Below are positions 24,580 to 33,138 of a stretch of 64,000 nucleotides of DNA, in pieces. This DNA comes from Natrinema longum. GTDB lineage: Archaea > Halobacteriota > Halobacteria > Halobacteriales > Natrialbaceae. How positions within the stretch are numbered: position 1 is the first letter of the stretch; each line of letters opens with the position of its first letter. The translations under genes and the position numbers were made by a program. Below the pieces are notes generated by a model, which did no database searches, was not told the DNA's origin, and saw only the letters and a program-made list of their open reading frames with translations. The DNA is taken from contig NZ_CP071463.1 of the NCBI RefSeq assembly GCF_017352095.1, positions 1,550,001 through 1,614,000 of the forward strand, read 5' to 3'.

Positions 24580-27500
24580 CTACAGTCCCCTCCGTTCGCG
24601 TTCGATCCGGATCTTCCGCTCGAGTTTGCGATAGAGTTCCTGGACGGCCCGGTCGACGTCGGCGTCGAAGCGCGGGTCCGTCCGCGAGGAAACGTCGACG
24701 CCATCGAAGCGGTTCCCCCGGTGAGAGTCCGACTCTGGGGCGTGTCGGGTGGAGCGGCCCGACGGTCGACCGGACGGTCCGCCCGACGACGGCTGTGGAT
24801 TTCTCGGCTGCGGACGCCCCGCATCGCGACCGGCCGACGGCCCGTGCTGTGGCGGTCTCGTCTCCGGCCCGATGCCCGACCCCGAGCCGGCCTGCAGACG
24901 GTCGTCGCTCTCGGCCACCCGGTCGGCTGGTGGGCGGCGTTGCTCTCGAGACGTGCCCGCCGAGTCGGTCGTCGGGCCCGGCGACGTTGCGTTCGATCGA
25001 TTCGGTCCGCCCTGATCGACGGTCGGAGCGACCGTCGACGTCGTCCGGTACGTCAACGATGGACGCCCCGACGCGGTACTCGTTTGCATCCCGTTCACAC
25101 CCGTGTTGGATTCTGTTGATTCAATAGTATTAGTTGTTGGTTTATGCTGCTGACTCACGGTCGATATCGGCGACTGCTGCCGGGACGACTCCCCCGGCGT
25201 CTCCGGTGTCGGTTCCGGCTGGTCCGCTCGCGTCGGGACCGCGAGCGAGGGCCCAGCCGTCCGATCCCGACCGCGCTCGGTTGGGGCCGCCGATCGAGTC
25301 ACTGGGGGATCCGCCGGTGACTGCCCTCGCGAACGGAGACGGGACTGGAGCCGTTGCCCGCCGCTAACGGCCGCGTTTGCGCTCGAGGACCGGAGCGAAG
25401 GCGTTACGATCGAATCCGCCCCATCGGAGCCGACGGGGCCGTCACCGTCGTCGAGCGCATCCACGGTCGCCGCGATACGGCCTCGACGCGAGCCGACGGG
25501 ATCGATCGACGGCTGCCCACCAGTCGCCGACCGCCCGTCGACCCGCTCCGTCGACGATCCCGACCGAACGGCGATCGTCGGCGGTTGGATTGGGCGCTGA
25601 TCCGAACGAACGCCGGTCCGTTCGAAGGACGGGGCGGTATCGGCCCGCCGATCGATCCCCGCCGCCGATCGGGGCTCGGTCGCAGCAGGGCCCGCGGAGC
25701 GAGCCACGCTCGAGCGGTCCGTCCATCGCGGCCGATTCGTCGTCGCCCCCAGCGATCCGACCGTCCCGGTCGCGTCCGGGTTCCCCGTCGCGGTCGTGTC
25801 GGATCCGGCCATCGTCGCCTCCGATCCGACGGGTGTAGGTGGGGCCGGACCTCGAGCGGATTCGACCCTCGACGACCCGAACGGGGTACTAGTACCGTTC
25901 CAGCCGTCGACCGAAGGGTCGGATCCGGCGGCGTAATCCGAGTCGGCCCGATAGTGCAGGCGTGGACTGCCACTAGCGCTTCCCTGACTCGTCGAGAGAC
26001 GGTGGATCGTGATCGACTCCGACGTGGGACGCGAATTGGCGGCCATCGATCGAGCGGCTCGATTCCGCCGGCGATCCCCGGCGGACCGGCCCGGTCGCTG
26101 CCGGTCCGTCGTACTCGCAGCCCCCACGGAGCCACTGAGACCGTTCCGCCGTGATCCTCGGCGAGCGGGGCCGATCGGCGGCGTCTCGTCTCGCGCCGGA
26201 ATCGACTCCGACCCGATCGAGTCAGTCACCGCCGACGACCGATACTGGCGAGCCGTCCGGCGGGACCCGTCCGCTCCGGCTCCGGAGGCGGCCGATCCCG
26301 AGCGAGCCGTCCGGCGGCGAGCGGCCGTGGCTCGGGCCAGCGATTCGGCGGCAGTCGACGACACCACCGGCGGTGCCATCGCGTTCGGCGTCGCCCGGCC
26401 GGCCTCGTCGCGACCGGTCGGAAGGCCACCGCGGTCGGCTCGCGGTCTCGAGGGAGGCGACGCGACCGAACTCGACCCCGAAGGCCGATCAGCTATCGGT
26501 CGTGATACCATCGAGGCCGAATTCGAATCGCCCGTCGAGGGAGCCCCCGGTTCGGATCGCAGTGACCGGTCGTCGTGTGTCGGCGGGCGGGTCGTCCCCG
26601 GTCGCTCCCGTTCCATCCACGACGGACGGTCTCTCCGGGTCGTCGCGTCGGTCGGACGGGAGCGCGATCGGCGGGGCTCGGAACGTCGCTCCCGACGCCG
26701 CCGCTCCCCGCTCGCTTCGCGCCCGCGACTCGAGGCTGGAAATTCCGAGGACCGTCGGATCGGTTTCGATCCGGTCGCCGTGGTCGCCAGGGTCGACCGG
26801 TCGGGCGACGAACGTTCGGTCACCGTCCTGCGCACCGACAGTCGGGTGGCCGACTCGAGCGCGTTCGGTCCGGATCGATCGCGGCGTGGTGCCCCCTGGC
26901 CGACGCCGCGTCGCGTTGCGGGCTCGAGGTCCCCGAGTCGACGAGAACGTGACGGGGCGTCGGCCTCGATCGCCGACGGGGAGCCGCGACCGAGCGCCGA
27001 GACCGGGTGAGCGGTCGTGGATCCGCGACGACTCCCCACCGACGGGGGTGTGGTAACGGTGGGAGCCGGCGATCCGCCCGCCGCGGTCGTCCGGCGACGA
27101 TCAAAAGCGCGGACGCCGGTCGGACCGTCGGCCGATCCTAGTCGAGACGCGACGTCGGGCGCGTCCGCACGTGCGTCGAGTCCATCCGGGGTCACGCTGT
27201 CGCGCCGCGACGATCGGGTCGATCTCACGTCCCCTCCGGAACGCGCTCCGGTCTCGAGACCTCGTCGCGAGCGCCGGCTCCGTCCCAAGCGTCGGTCCGT
27301 CGGTCGCGACGGCCACAGCGCCGGCTGCGGCCGGGTTTCCGGTCGGGCGGAGGAGACGTTCGTTCCGACGGGGTTCCTCTCCGCGCCGACAGTTCCCGAT
27401 AGCCGTCGATTCGCGTCGGCGGCCGGCGGCTCGCCCGCCGACTGGGAGTCGACGGCGGCGGCCAGCGACCGAATTCGGGTCGAGCGAGCCGATTCGACCG

Positions 27501-30156
27501 TGTGTCGCTCCGGCGTGCTGTTCGGTTCCGGTCGGCCCACGGACCGTCCAGTGGGACCGCCGCTCTCGGGTCGAGAGCGCGGCCGGAACGGTGGGCCATC
27601 GGACCGCGTCGGCGATAGCCCACGCGAGCGAACCGACCGGCCGGACGGCGTCGGGTCTCCTCCGTTCGACGGCGCGACCGTCGCCGCAGACGACCGACGC
27701 CGAACGACGAACGCCGGCTCACGACCGTCCGAGCGCCCGTGGCTGCCGGACTGTCTCGACTGTCCGTCGCCGAACGGGACGGTGCTGGAACCGCCCTCAC
27801 CGCCACGATGGCCGCGAGAGCGTCCGTGGTCAGTCGACCGGCTGCTCGAGAACGAACGGATAGCCGACCCCGCCGGCTCGACCGACCCGGACGGCGTCAC
27901 GCCGGTCCCGACTGCAGCCGACTCGTCGCCGACCGCGCGGGGAGGTGACTCGAACGGCGACGGCGTTCCGGATGGGGGCCGTTCGACCGTCGCACCGCGC
28001 TGTGAACGAGGGCCTCGAGTGCCAGCGATGGGGCCCGAATCGGAGCCGTCCCGACGGCCGATCGTCGGCGGCCGATCGCCGGGCTCGTCTGCGTCACCAG
28101 CAGGCGTCGGCAGTCGCAGCGACGCTGTCGGCTGCGAGGGGGTCGTCTGGGGACCCCTCCGCTGTGAGAGGGGCGACGGTGACACCGTCACGGGGGGGAT
28201 CGACAGCAACGAGTGGGACGGCGGCTGGTCGCCGGCCACCGCTCCGTCCCGGTCCGACGCGTGGGACACTCGAGGTGCGATCGACGAGGAGTCGCTCCGC
28301 GAGGCCGCTGGCGGCCCCTCGATTGCGGGCGAGGCGGTCGGTGCCAGCACCGATCGTCGCGGAACCCGATCGGTGACCGTGGTGAGCGGCAGTCGTCGGC
28401 GGCGGCCGATCGACTCGACCAGGGGCGATCGGATCGGGCTGGATCGACCGGACGCACGATCGAAGCCGGTGCTCCCGTCGGTGTGGTCGTCGATTTCGTC
28501 GCCGTCTCCGAGTTCGACTGAGCGGTGCCGCGGTGTCGGCACGTGCGGGCGGTCGTCGATGTGAGCGGCGGACGGGTCGGTCTCTCGACCGCCGTAGCCG
28601 GTTCGGCGCGACCGATCCGTCCGCTCGCGCCCGGCGCGAGCGGCGACCACGTCCCGCGTGGGAGCGGCCGTCTGCCCGTTCATCCCGTCGACTCGCCGAG
28701 CGTTTGCATACTGCATCGTCGTGCCGTCGTGTGAGTCGACGGCCGCGTGTCGCGTCCGTCCGCCCTCGTGGGTGTGGGCCATTCCCCGTGAAGTCGATGT
28801 CCGCGTGTGCCGATCGATCGGGTCCGGTTCTCGGCCCCTGACCCCGATCGGCCGGACGGCGGGATCGCTCGGAGTCGCTCGTCGGTCGACGTCGCCGCCC
28901 GAAGTCGCCACGCTCGAGTGTGCCCCCGCGTTCGTGGTTGTGTCCCCGGTTCGCCGGGACGACGAGATGGCGGAGGAGCCGTCGTCGTGACCGGTCCCGA
29001 CACCGGTCTCCGTGGGACCCCCGTTGCGATTCGCCTGCACACCGCGAGTGGACGAGACGCGTGCCATCTGCCGGGTTCGAGGATCGCTCGGCGATGCGAA
29101 CCGACCGTCCGAACCGGGGTGCTCGACCGGCTGCCCCGACGGTTGTGCCACGGTCTCCGATGATTCGGATTCCGGCCCCCAAGTCCCCGCGGTGGGTGAC
29201 CCACTCCGGGTGACGAGCGTCGGCAGGGGTCGCCCTCGAGTGCGGGGCCGATTCGGTCGGGACGCCACCGAGCCGGCCGACGTGGTCCGATCGACCGACC
29301 GTTCCGAGACGAGCAGCGACGGCGTCTCGCGTTCGAGCGGATCGTCGACGCCGGAGGGCGACACACTCGAAGCCCCCGACTCGAGCGCCGACGCGCGATC
29401 CGTGACGGCACCGGTCGTCACCGCACCAATCGGGGCCGCGCTGGCGCGTCGCTGGAGACGGCCCAGCCGGCCCGTACTGCTCGATCCGGATCGCTCGGGT
29501 GATCGCCGTGCGGGCGTCCGCCAGGCCCGCCCCGTCCCGACGGCTGCTCGATCGACAGCCGTCGGATCGAGCTCCCTCCGTCGCCGAGTTTCATCGGAGC
29601 CGTGGGGCGTCTCGCCTCCTCGTGAAGACGCCGCTTGGCCGTGGGTGGTCGGTTCCTCGAGCGCCGACGACTGCGACCGGTCGGGACGACTCGGCACGAC
29701 CGATCGAACCCCACGGGCCGTCATCGACCCCCGTTCCGTCGACGGCCGGGTGGCCGATCCGTTCGCCGTCGCGAACGATCGAGCGACCGGTCCGGTCCGA
29801 TCCGAACGACCGGGTTTCGTGCGGTAGGTAAACGCATCGTCGTGATCCGTCGACCGATCGAACGTCGGCGGAGAAACCCCAGGCTCGTCGGTCGCCTCGT
29901 CGTCGAGAGGAGCGTCGAAGGACGAGAGAAACGAGAGCTGGACCGGGCTCCGTCTCCGCGCGATCCGGACGCCGAGTCCACCGACCAGTCGGTCGGGAGT
30001 CAGCGTCGCGATCGCCGTGACGCTGGGCTGGAGGCGAGCAACCGTCGACGGGCCACTCGAGTCGATCCCCATCGACGACTCGGCTGCCGCCCGGTGGGTC
30101 ACGCCGATCTCCCGTACCGACGGCTCGCGATCGAGGTCGGTAGACTCCCCGATCAC
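24580..30156 (-). CDS. Giant disordered basic Ser/Arg/Thr-rich CIS-operon protein
   Basis: An uninterrupted 1,858-codon frame between the membrane protein and LysM genes, same strand. Almost the whole chain is low complexity: Ser, Arg, Thr, Gly, Pro and Asp dominate, with many RS/SR and RR pairs, and almost no hydrophobic runs. It looks net basic, unlike the acidic haloarchaeal norm. Two segments look foldable: residues ~35-80 (VGGLGVRIARRRSPVQLSFL) and a C-terminal amphipathic helix ending ELYRKLERKIRIERERRGL. I do not recognise a family. By position it may be a tape-measure-like ruler, a tube-lumen filling or cargo, or a LysM/hub-binding linker. Stops interrupt the opposite strand, so this strand is real. 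ATG at 30072 is an alternative start. Confidence 0.72.
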   Translation of the reverse strand: MIGESTDLDREPSVREIGVTHRAAAESSMGIDSSGPSTVARLQPSVTAIATLTPDRLVGGLGVRIARRRSPVQLSFLSSFDAPLDDEATDEPGVSPPTFDRSTDHDDAFTYRTKPGRSDRTGPVARSFATANGSATRPSTERGSMTARGVRSVVPSRPDRSQSSALEEPTTHGQAASSRGGETPHGSDETRRRRELDPTAVDRAAVGTGRAWRTPARRSPERSGSSSTGRLGRLQRRASAAPIGAVTTGAVTDRASALESGASSVSPSGVDDPLERETPSLLVSERSVDRTTSAGSVASRPNRPRTRGRPLPTLVTRSGSPTAGTWGPESESSETVAQPSGQPVEHPGSDGRFASPSDPRTRQMARVSSTRGVQANRNGGPTETGVGTGHDDGSSAISSSRRTGDTTTNAGAHSSVATSGGDVDRRATPSDPAVRPIGVRGREPDPIDRHTRTSTSRGMAHTHEGGRTRHAAVDSHDGTTMQYANARRVDGMNGQTAAPTRDVVAARAGRERTDRSRRTGYGGRETDPSAAHIDDRPHVPTPRHRSVELGDGDEIDDHTDGSTGFDRASGRSSPIRSPLVESIGRRRRLPLTTVTDRVPRRSVLAPTASPAIEGPPAASRSDSSSIAPRVSHASDRDGAVAGDQPPSHSLLSIPPVTVSPSPLSQRRGPQTTPSQPTASLRLPTPAGDADEPGDRPPTIGRRDGSDSGPIAGTRGPRSQRGATVERPPSGTPSPFESPPRAVGDESAAVGTGVTPSGSVEPAGSAIRSFSSSRSTDHGRSRGHRGGEGGSSTVPFGDGQSRQSGSHGRSDGREPAFVVRRRSSAATVAPSNGGDPTPSGRSVRSRGLSPTRSDGPPFRPRSRPESGGPTGRSVGRPEPNSTPERHTVESARSTRIRSLAAAVDSQSAGEPPAADANRRLSGTVGAERNPVGTNVSSARPETRPQPALWPSRPTDRRLGRSRRSRRGLETGARSGGDVRSTRSSRRDSVTPDGLDARADAPDVASRLGSADGPTGVRAFDRRRTTAAGGSPAPTVTTPPSVGSRRGSTTAHPVSALGRGSPSAIEADAPSRSRRLGDLEPATRRGVGQGAPRRDRSGPNALESATRLSVRRTVTERSSPDRSTLATTATGSKPIRRSSEFPASSRGREASGERRRRERRSEPRRSRSRPTDATTRRDRPSWMERERPGTTRPPTHDDRSLRSEPGAPSTGDSNSASMVSRPIADRPSGSSSVASPPSRPRADRGGLPTGRDEAGRATPNAMAPPVVSSTAAESLARATAARRRTARSGSAASGAGADGSRRTARQYRSSAVTDSIGSESIPARDETPPIGPARRGSRRNGLSGSVGAASTTDRQRPGRSAGDRRRNRAARSMAANSRPTSESITIHRLSTSQGSASGSPRLHYRADSDYAAGSDPSVDGWNGTSTPFGSSRVESARGPAPPTPVGSEATMAGSDTTATGNPDATGTVGSLGATTNRPRWTDRSSVARSAGPAATEPRSAAGIDRRADTAPSFERTGVRSDQRPIQPPTIAVRSGSSTERVDGRSATGGQPSIDPVGSRRGRIAATVDALDDGDGPVGSDGADSIVTPSLRSSSANAAVSGGQRLQSRLRSRGQSPADPPVTRSAAPTERGRDRTAGPSLAVPTRADQPEPTPETPGESSRQQSPISTVSQQHKPTTNTIESTESNTGVNGMQTSTASGRPSLTYRTTSTVAPTVDQGGPNRSNATSPGPTTDSAGTSREQRRPPADRVAESDDRLQAGSGSGIGPETRPPQHGPSAGRDAGRPQPRNPQPSSGGPSGRPSGRSTRHAPESDSHRGNRFDGVDVSSRTDPRFDADVDRAVQELYRKLERKIRIERERRGL

Positions 30157-30200
30157 GGCCCGTTGAATCGCTGTCGATACTCGAGGGGCGATTCGACGGG

Positions 30201-30217
30201 CTTTCGAAGTTCGAAAG
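30201..30217. promoter_or_regulatory. 17-bp perfect inverted repeat upstream of giant CIS gene
   Basis: CTTTCGAA-G-TTCGAAAG is a perfect palindrome with 8-bp arms, 45-61 nt upstream of the ATG at 30156. It lies between a TATA-like element and the start codon, where a repressor site or mRNA hairpin would act. Confidence 0.4.
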
Positions 30218-30246
30218 ACGGATCGACGTATCGGTACACGATCTCG

Positions 30247-30256
30247 TTTTGATATT
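30247..30256 (-). promoter_or_regulatory. Possible internal promoter for giant CIS gene
   Basis: On the minus strand aatatcaaaa, flanked by further A/T-rich bases to 30280, stands out in the 188-bp gap between the membrane-protein and giant-protein genes. It would give a leader of about 70 nt containing the 17-bp palindrome. Spacing alone supports it. Confidence 0.35.
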
Positions 30257-30344
30257 ACAAAGACGGTACTTAATGTTTGTGCGCCAGGGGCGCTCTAAAC
30301 GGGTGCTTTGTCACGAGACACCCGTTTCCGAGGGCCACGATCGA

Positions 30345-31472
30345 CTACTCCTGTGGCGTCGGCTCGGCACCGATCCCGATCGTCGATCGGGTCCCGGCAC
30401 GGACCGAGTCGCGATCGAGGGCGTCGCTGCTCCCCTGCAGGACGAACTGGTCGCCGGTCCGCGTGTAGACGATCGGGTGCTCACCACCCTGTTTGAGCGT
30501 GTACCCAAGCGGGAGCTCCATCGCCGCCTCGTTGGACTCGAGTAGGAACGTGGCTGGGAGTTCGAAGCTACAGCGCTCGCCGGGCTCGAGCGTGACGCCG
30601 ACGTCGAACTGATAGAGGTCGTGTTTCGTATCACGGATCTTCGCCTGCGTCAGTTCAACGGGGGTAATGCCGGTGTTTTTGATCATCAGTTCGCGGCCGT
30701 CCCGTGACTCCAACCTCGAGACCGCCACGATTCGGAGGTCCGTCCGGTCGCTGATCGTGGACTCGTAGCGGTTGTAGACGAGCACCGTCGCGATCAGCCA
30801 CAGGACTGCCGCGAGGACGACCGTCTGGAGTTGGGTGAGCGTTCCATCGAACCACGGCAGCCACGAAACGAGTGCACGGATCCCGACGCTCGCGAGGACC
30901 GCGCCGACGAAGCCGACGATTCCAGCAAGCGTGCGGGTCTGGAGATGTTTGACCTGCGCGTAACCGGTTCTGATGAGTACCGACCGCAACGCGGACGGAG
31001 AGTCGTCCGGATCCGGTTCCCGACGCTGGCGGAGCGTGAGGACGGTCGCGACCGGCCACGCGATCAGCGACCCGGCGAGAACGGACACCGGGGAAACGAC
31101 CCCCACGAGGGTCGCGATACCGAGTCCGGTCGCGACGAGTAGGCCACAGACCGCGCCCGCGATCGTCGCCTGTGCCCAGATCGACAGCTGATCCCACTGA
31201 TCGGCGATCGCATCCTTGTACTGGAGATACAGCAGACGGACGCCGATCACGACGACTGCGAGGACGAACACCGCGATCAACAGGACGACTCGTGGGGAAA
31301 GTACCCAGTCCGTGACGGGAACGGTCGACTCCGGGACGTAGTCGACGAGCCCCGTCACGACGGCTACGGCAGTCACGACTACCGCGAAAATCAGTGCCGC
31401 GGCCAGCGGCCGCAAGACCGGCGAGAGTTTCTTTTTGACGGTCTTCGTCGCCTTCGACGCGACGCGCCTCAT
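30345..31472 (-). CDS. Six-helix membrane protein in CIS operon
   Basis: 375 residues. A basic N-terminus (KATKTVKKK) precedes about six hydrophobic helices (~18-43, 58-85, 98-125, 129-147, 182-205, 213-234). A soluble beta-rich C-terminal domain of ~140 residues follows (RDGRELMIKNTGITPVEL, LEPGERCSFELPATF, GDQFVLQGSSDAL). No family recognised. Its place between tube 2 and the giant protein suggests a membrane anchor for CIS particles, as CisA does in Streptomyces; a hydrophobic tape measure is the other reading. Its ATG overlaps the stop of a 35-codon ORF. Confidence 0.75.
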   Translation of the reverse strand: MRRVASKATKTVKKKLSPVLRPLAAALIFAVVVTAVAVVTGLVDYVPESTVPVTDWVLSPRVVLLIAVFVLAVVVIGVRLLYLQYKDAIADQWDQLSIWAQATIAGAVCGLLVATGLGIATLVGVVSPVSVLAGSLIAWPVATVLTLRQRREPDPDDSPSALRSVLIRTGYAQVKHLQTRTLAGIVGFVGAVLASVGIRALVSWLPWFDGTLTQLQTVVLAAVLWLIATVLVYNRYESTISDRTDLRIVAVSRLESRDGRELMIKNTGITPVELTQAKIRDTKHDLYQFDVGVTLEPGERCSFELPATFLLESNEAAMELPLGYTLKQGGEHPIVYTRTGDQFVLQGSSDALDRDSVRAGTRSTIGIGAEPTPQE

Positions 31473-31576
31473 CGCGGCCCCACCCCGTCGACCCGCTCGC
31501 CGAACGCCGGTCGACCAGCGACGATGGTACCCGCTCGGATCGGTTGTTTCGTTTCCGGTTCGGATCGATTGCTCAT
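31469..31576 (-). CDS. Possible 35-residue leaderless ORF ahead of the membrane protein
   Basis: ATG at 31576 opens a 35-codon frame (MSNRSEPETKQPIRAGTIVA, continuing to VGPR) whose TGA overlaps the ATG of the membrane gene (ATGA). A TATA-like TCTTTAAGA is centred 33 nt upstream of its ATG, ideal for a leaderless transcript. It may encode a tiny protein or simply act as a leader ORF that couples translation to the downstream gene. Confidence 0.4.
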   Translation of the reverse strand: MSNRSEPETKQPIRAGTIVAGRPAFGERVDGVGPR

Positions 31577-31604
31577 AGTTTTTCGTATGATGTTTGTCGA
31601 ATAC

Positions 31605-31613
31605 TCTTAAAGA
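31605..31613 (-). promoter_or_regulatory. TATA box inside CIS operon
   Basis: Minus-strand TCTTTAAGA lies in the 195-bp gap after tube 2. It is placed to start transcription within a few bases of the ATG at 31576, so the membrane-protein and giant-protein genes could be expressed independently of the sheath-tube genes. Confidence 0.5.
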
Positions 31614-31667
31614 TAAGGTATCCGACTGTCCGAAAGAGGCTCGAGGTCGGACGGGTATTCGTGACCG

Positions 31668-32126
31668 TTACTCCGGCATCCCGGACATCTTGGAGAACCG
31701 CTCGTATGCCAACTCGATCGACTCGATCGCCATGCCTCGTTCGTTGCTGACCAGGTCCGGACCGGACCATTTCGTCGGATACGCGTTCACGAATTCCCAC
31801 CCCCACTGACTCTCGCCTTTGAAACTGTCTTTTACTTTGACGACGATGTTCTTCCGAGAGATGGTGCCGCTCATGACCGTCTGGATCCACTCCCAGAAGG
31901 TCGTGTTTTTGGTCAGGCCCCGCTGGAGGACGAGATTCGCGTGAGCGAACTGGCCGGGTAACTGATGGACGTGATCGTTGACGCCCCCCTCGCGGTACTG
32001 GACGGTGTCGAGTTCCATCGTGATTCCGGCGACTTCGGCGAACCCGGCGACGGTCTCGCCGTCTACCTCGACCTCGAAATTGTACTGTGCGTACGGATCG
32101 TTTTCGTGCGTATATGTCGTCATCAT
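31668..32126 (-). CDS. CIS inner-tube protein 2 (Afp5-like)
   Basis: 152 residues of the phage tail-region/T4 gp19-like tube family (TIGR02241 type). Characteristic segments are YNFEVEVDGETVAGFAEVAG, TVQYREGGVNDHVHQLPG, NLVLQRGLTKNTTFWEWIQ, and FVNAYPTKWSGPDL. It is a paralogue of the 152-residue tube protein at 33.1-33.6 kb. In Afp the second tube type forms the first ring on the hub, which is probably its role here. Adjacent ATGs at 32126 and 32123 are both usable. Confidence 0.92.
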   Translation of the reverse strand: MMTTYTHENDPYAQYNFEVEVDGETVAGFAEVAGITMELDTVQYREGGVNDHVHQLPGQFAHANLVLQRGLTKNTTFWEWIQTVMSGTISRKNIVVKVKDSFKGESQWGWEFVNAYPTKWSGPDLVSNERGMAIESIELAYERFSKMSGMPE

Positions 32127-32171
32127 CTCACTACTGCGTTCTCGACTGTCTCCGAACGCCGGATGCCGTGG

Positions 32172-32420
32172 TTACTCGGAATCCGGCGGTTGCCGGAGCA
32201 CGATACCTCCACCCGCGCCGTCGCGGTCGCGTCCGCGTCGGCCACGGCGGCCACGGGACTGGTCGGACGGCGAGTCGGACATGCGATCGTTGATCGTGCT
32301 GATCTCCTCACACCAGCGCTGGCGTTCCCAGTGGGGCATGTTCAATACCGTATCGTGGCTCCACCCGAAGTGGTAGGCCACGAACGCGACCTCCTCGTAG
32401 AGGCGGTCCGGTTCGTACAG
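32172..32420 (-). CDS. DUF6760-like small CIS protein, start codon uncertain
   Basis: About 82 residues. The core PDRLYEEVAFVAYHFGWSHD then LPHWERQRW-like NMPHWERQRWCEEISTIND matches the small DUF6760-type proteins seen in CIS loci. A basic Arg/Gly-rich tail follows. The conserved N-terminus has no ATG, GTG or TTG in frame: the frame opens after a TGA, and the first usable codon where homologues begin is CTG at 32420. A GTG at 32381 would drop about 13 conserved residues. It starts just after the gp26-like stop codon. The family probably helps tail assembly. Confidence 0.7.
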   Translation of the reverse strand: MYEPDRLYEEVAFVAYHFGWSHDTVLNMPHWERQRWCEEISTINDRMSDSPSDQSRGRRGRRGRDRDGAGGGIVLRQPPDSE

Positions 32421-32425
32421 CCGGA

Positions 32426-32977
32426 CTACTCCGCTGGATTTCCCGACTCCGATCCCTCACCGTCGTTCGGTTCGGTACCGGCTGCACGCATGTCGGCGGA
32501 TTCGAATCCCGACGATTCCGTCCCACCGAGTTCGCCGATGTCGCCGCCGACACCGGCGTCCATGGCGGCGGCATTCATCGCACCGTTCGGTCCGTCGGTC
32601 GTCACGTGCGTGCCGCTCTCGGCGTCGATCTCGAAGACCTCGCCACAGTCCGGACAGGCCGTCTCGACGGCGTTCATCCCCTGGTTGTTGACCCGCTCGT
32701 ATAGCGCCTGCAGGTACTCGAGGTCCGTGACGAACAGCTCCTCGATGACGGTCGCGTCGATCGTCTCGAGGTCGCCGAGTTCGGTCACGACCCGCGAGAG
32801 CAAGACGATCGTCAGGTACGAGGAGTTCGTCTGGACGCGAGGATTCTGCAGGGGCTCGATTTCGTCGGCCGCGGTCGCGAGGCGCATTCGACCCTCCTTG
32901 TGGAGGGTGCCGTCGTCGTCGACGTATCCCTGTGGAAGGGTGAACTCGAACTCGGTCTGGAGCGTCTCCCCGGTCAT
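32426..32977 (-). CDS. T4 gp26-like tail assembly/baseplate protein
   Basis: 183 residues. The helical core NSSYLTIVLLSRVVTELGDL, IEELFVTDLEYLQALYERVN and a CPDCG knuckle match the T4 baseplate (gp26-like)/tail assembly proteins that follow tube genes in CIS and phage loci. The first 40 residues form a beta segment (TEFEFTLPQGYVDDDGTLH). The C-terminal ~60 residues are acidic and Gly/Ser/Ala-rich. Its ATG overlaps the stop of the 54-residue ORF. Confidence 0.8.
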   Translation of the reverse strand: MTGETLQTEFEFTLPQGYVDDDGTLHKEGRMRLATAADEIEPLQNPRVQTNSSYLTIVLLSRVVTELGDLETIDATVIEELFVTDLEYLQALYERVNNQGMNAVETACPDCGEVFEIDAESGTHVTTDGPNGAMNAAAMDAGVGGDIGELGGTESSGFESADMRAAGTEPNDGEGSESGNPAE

Positions 32978-33138
32978 GGTCGAGTCCCCCCACCGTCACA
33001 GGCGACGACGACGCGGTTGGCGAAGGGTGCCGAGTCGCCGGTATGGAGGACACCCTCGTCGTCGACGCGCCACTCGGCATCGAACCGATGGCGCGGGACG
33101 GTGAACGCCTCCGGAGACGAGTTCGACGGTCGTGTCAT
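32974..33138 (-). CDS. 54-residue CIS-operon protein of unknown function
   Basis: ATG at 33138 overlaps the tube-1 stop (ATGA), and the TGA at 32974-32976 overlaps the ATG of the gp26-like gene. These two 4-bp overlaps make coding function likely. Residues 13-45 look folded (FTVPRHRFDAEWRVDDEGVL), with a charged N-terminus. The 'DDEGVLHTGD' segment resembles the 'DDDGTLHKEG' hairpin of the next protein, hinting at a related small fold. I cannot name a family. Confidence 0.6.
   Translation of the reverse strand: MTRPSNSSPEAFTVPRHRFDAEWRVDDEGVLHTGDSAPFANRVVVACDGGGTRP

Noticed and set aside
24749-30252. Long plus-strand frames opposite the giant CIS gene (for example 27017-28564)
   Set aside because: They are caused by the Ser/Arg-rich composition and rarity of stop codons in GC-rich DNA. 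Each is interrupted by stops and none is in operon context, whereas the minus strand is open for 1,858 codons.
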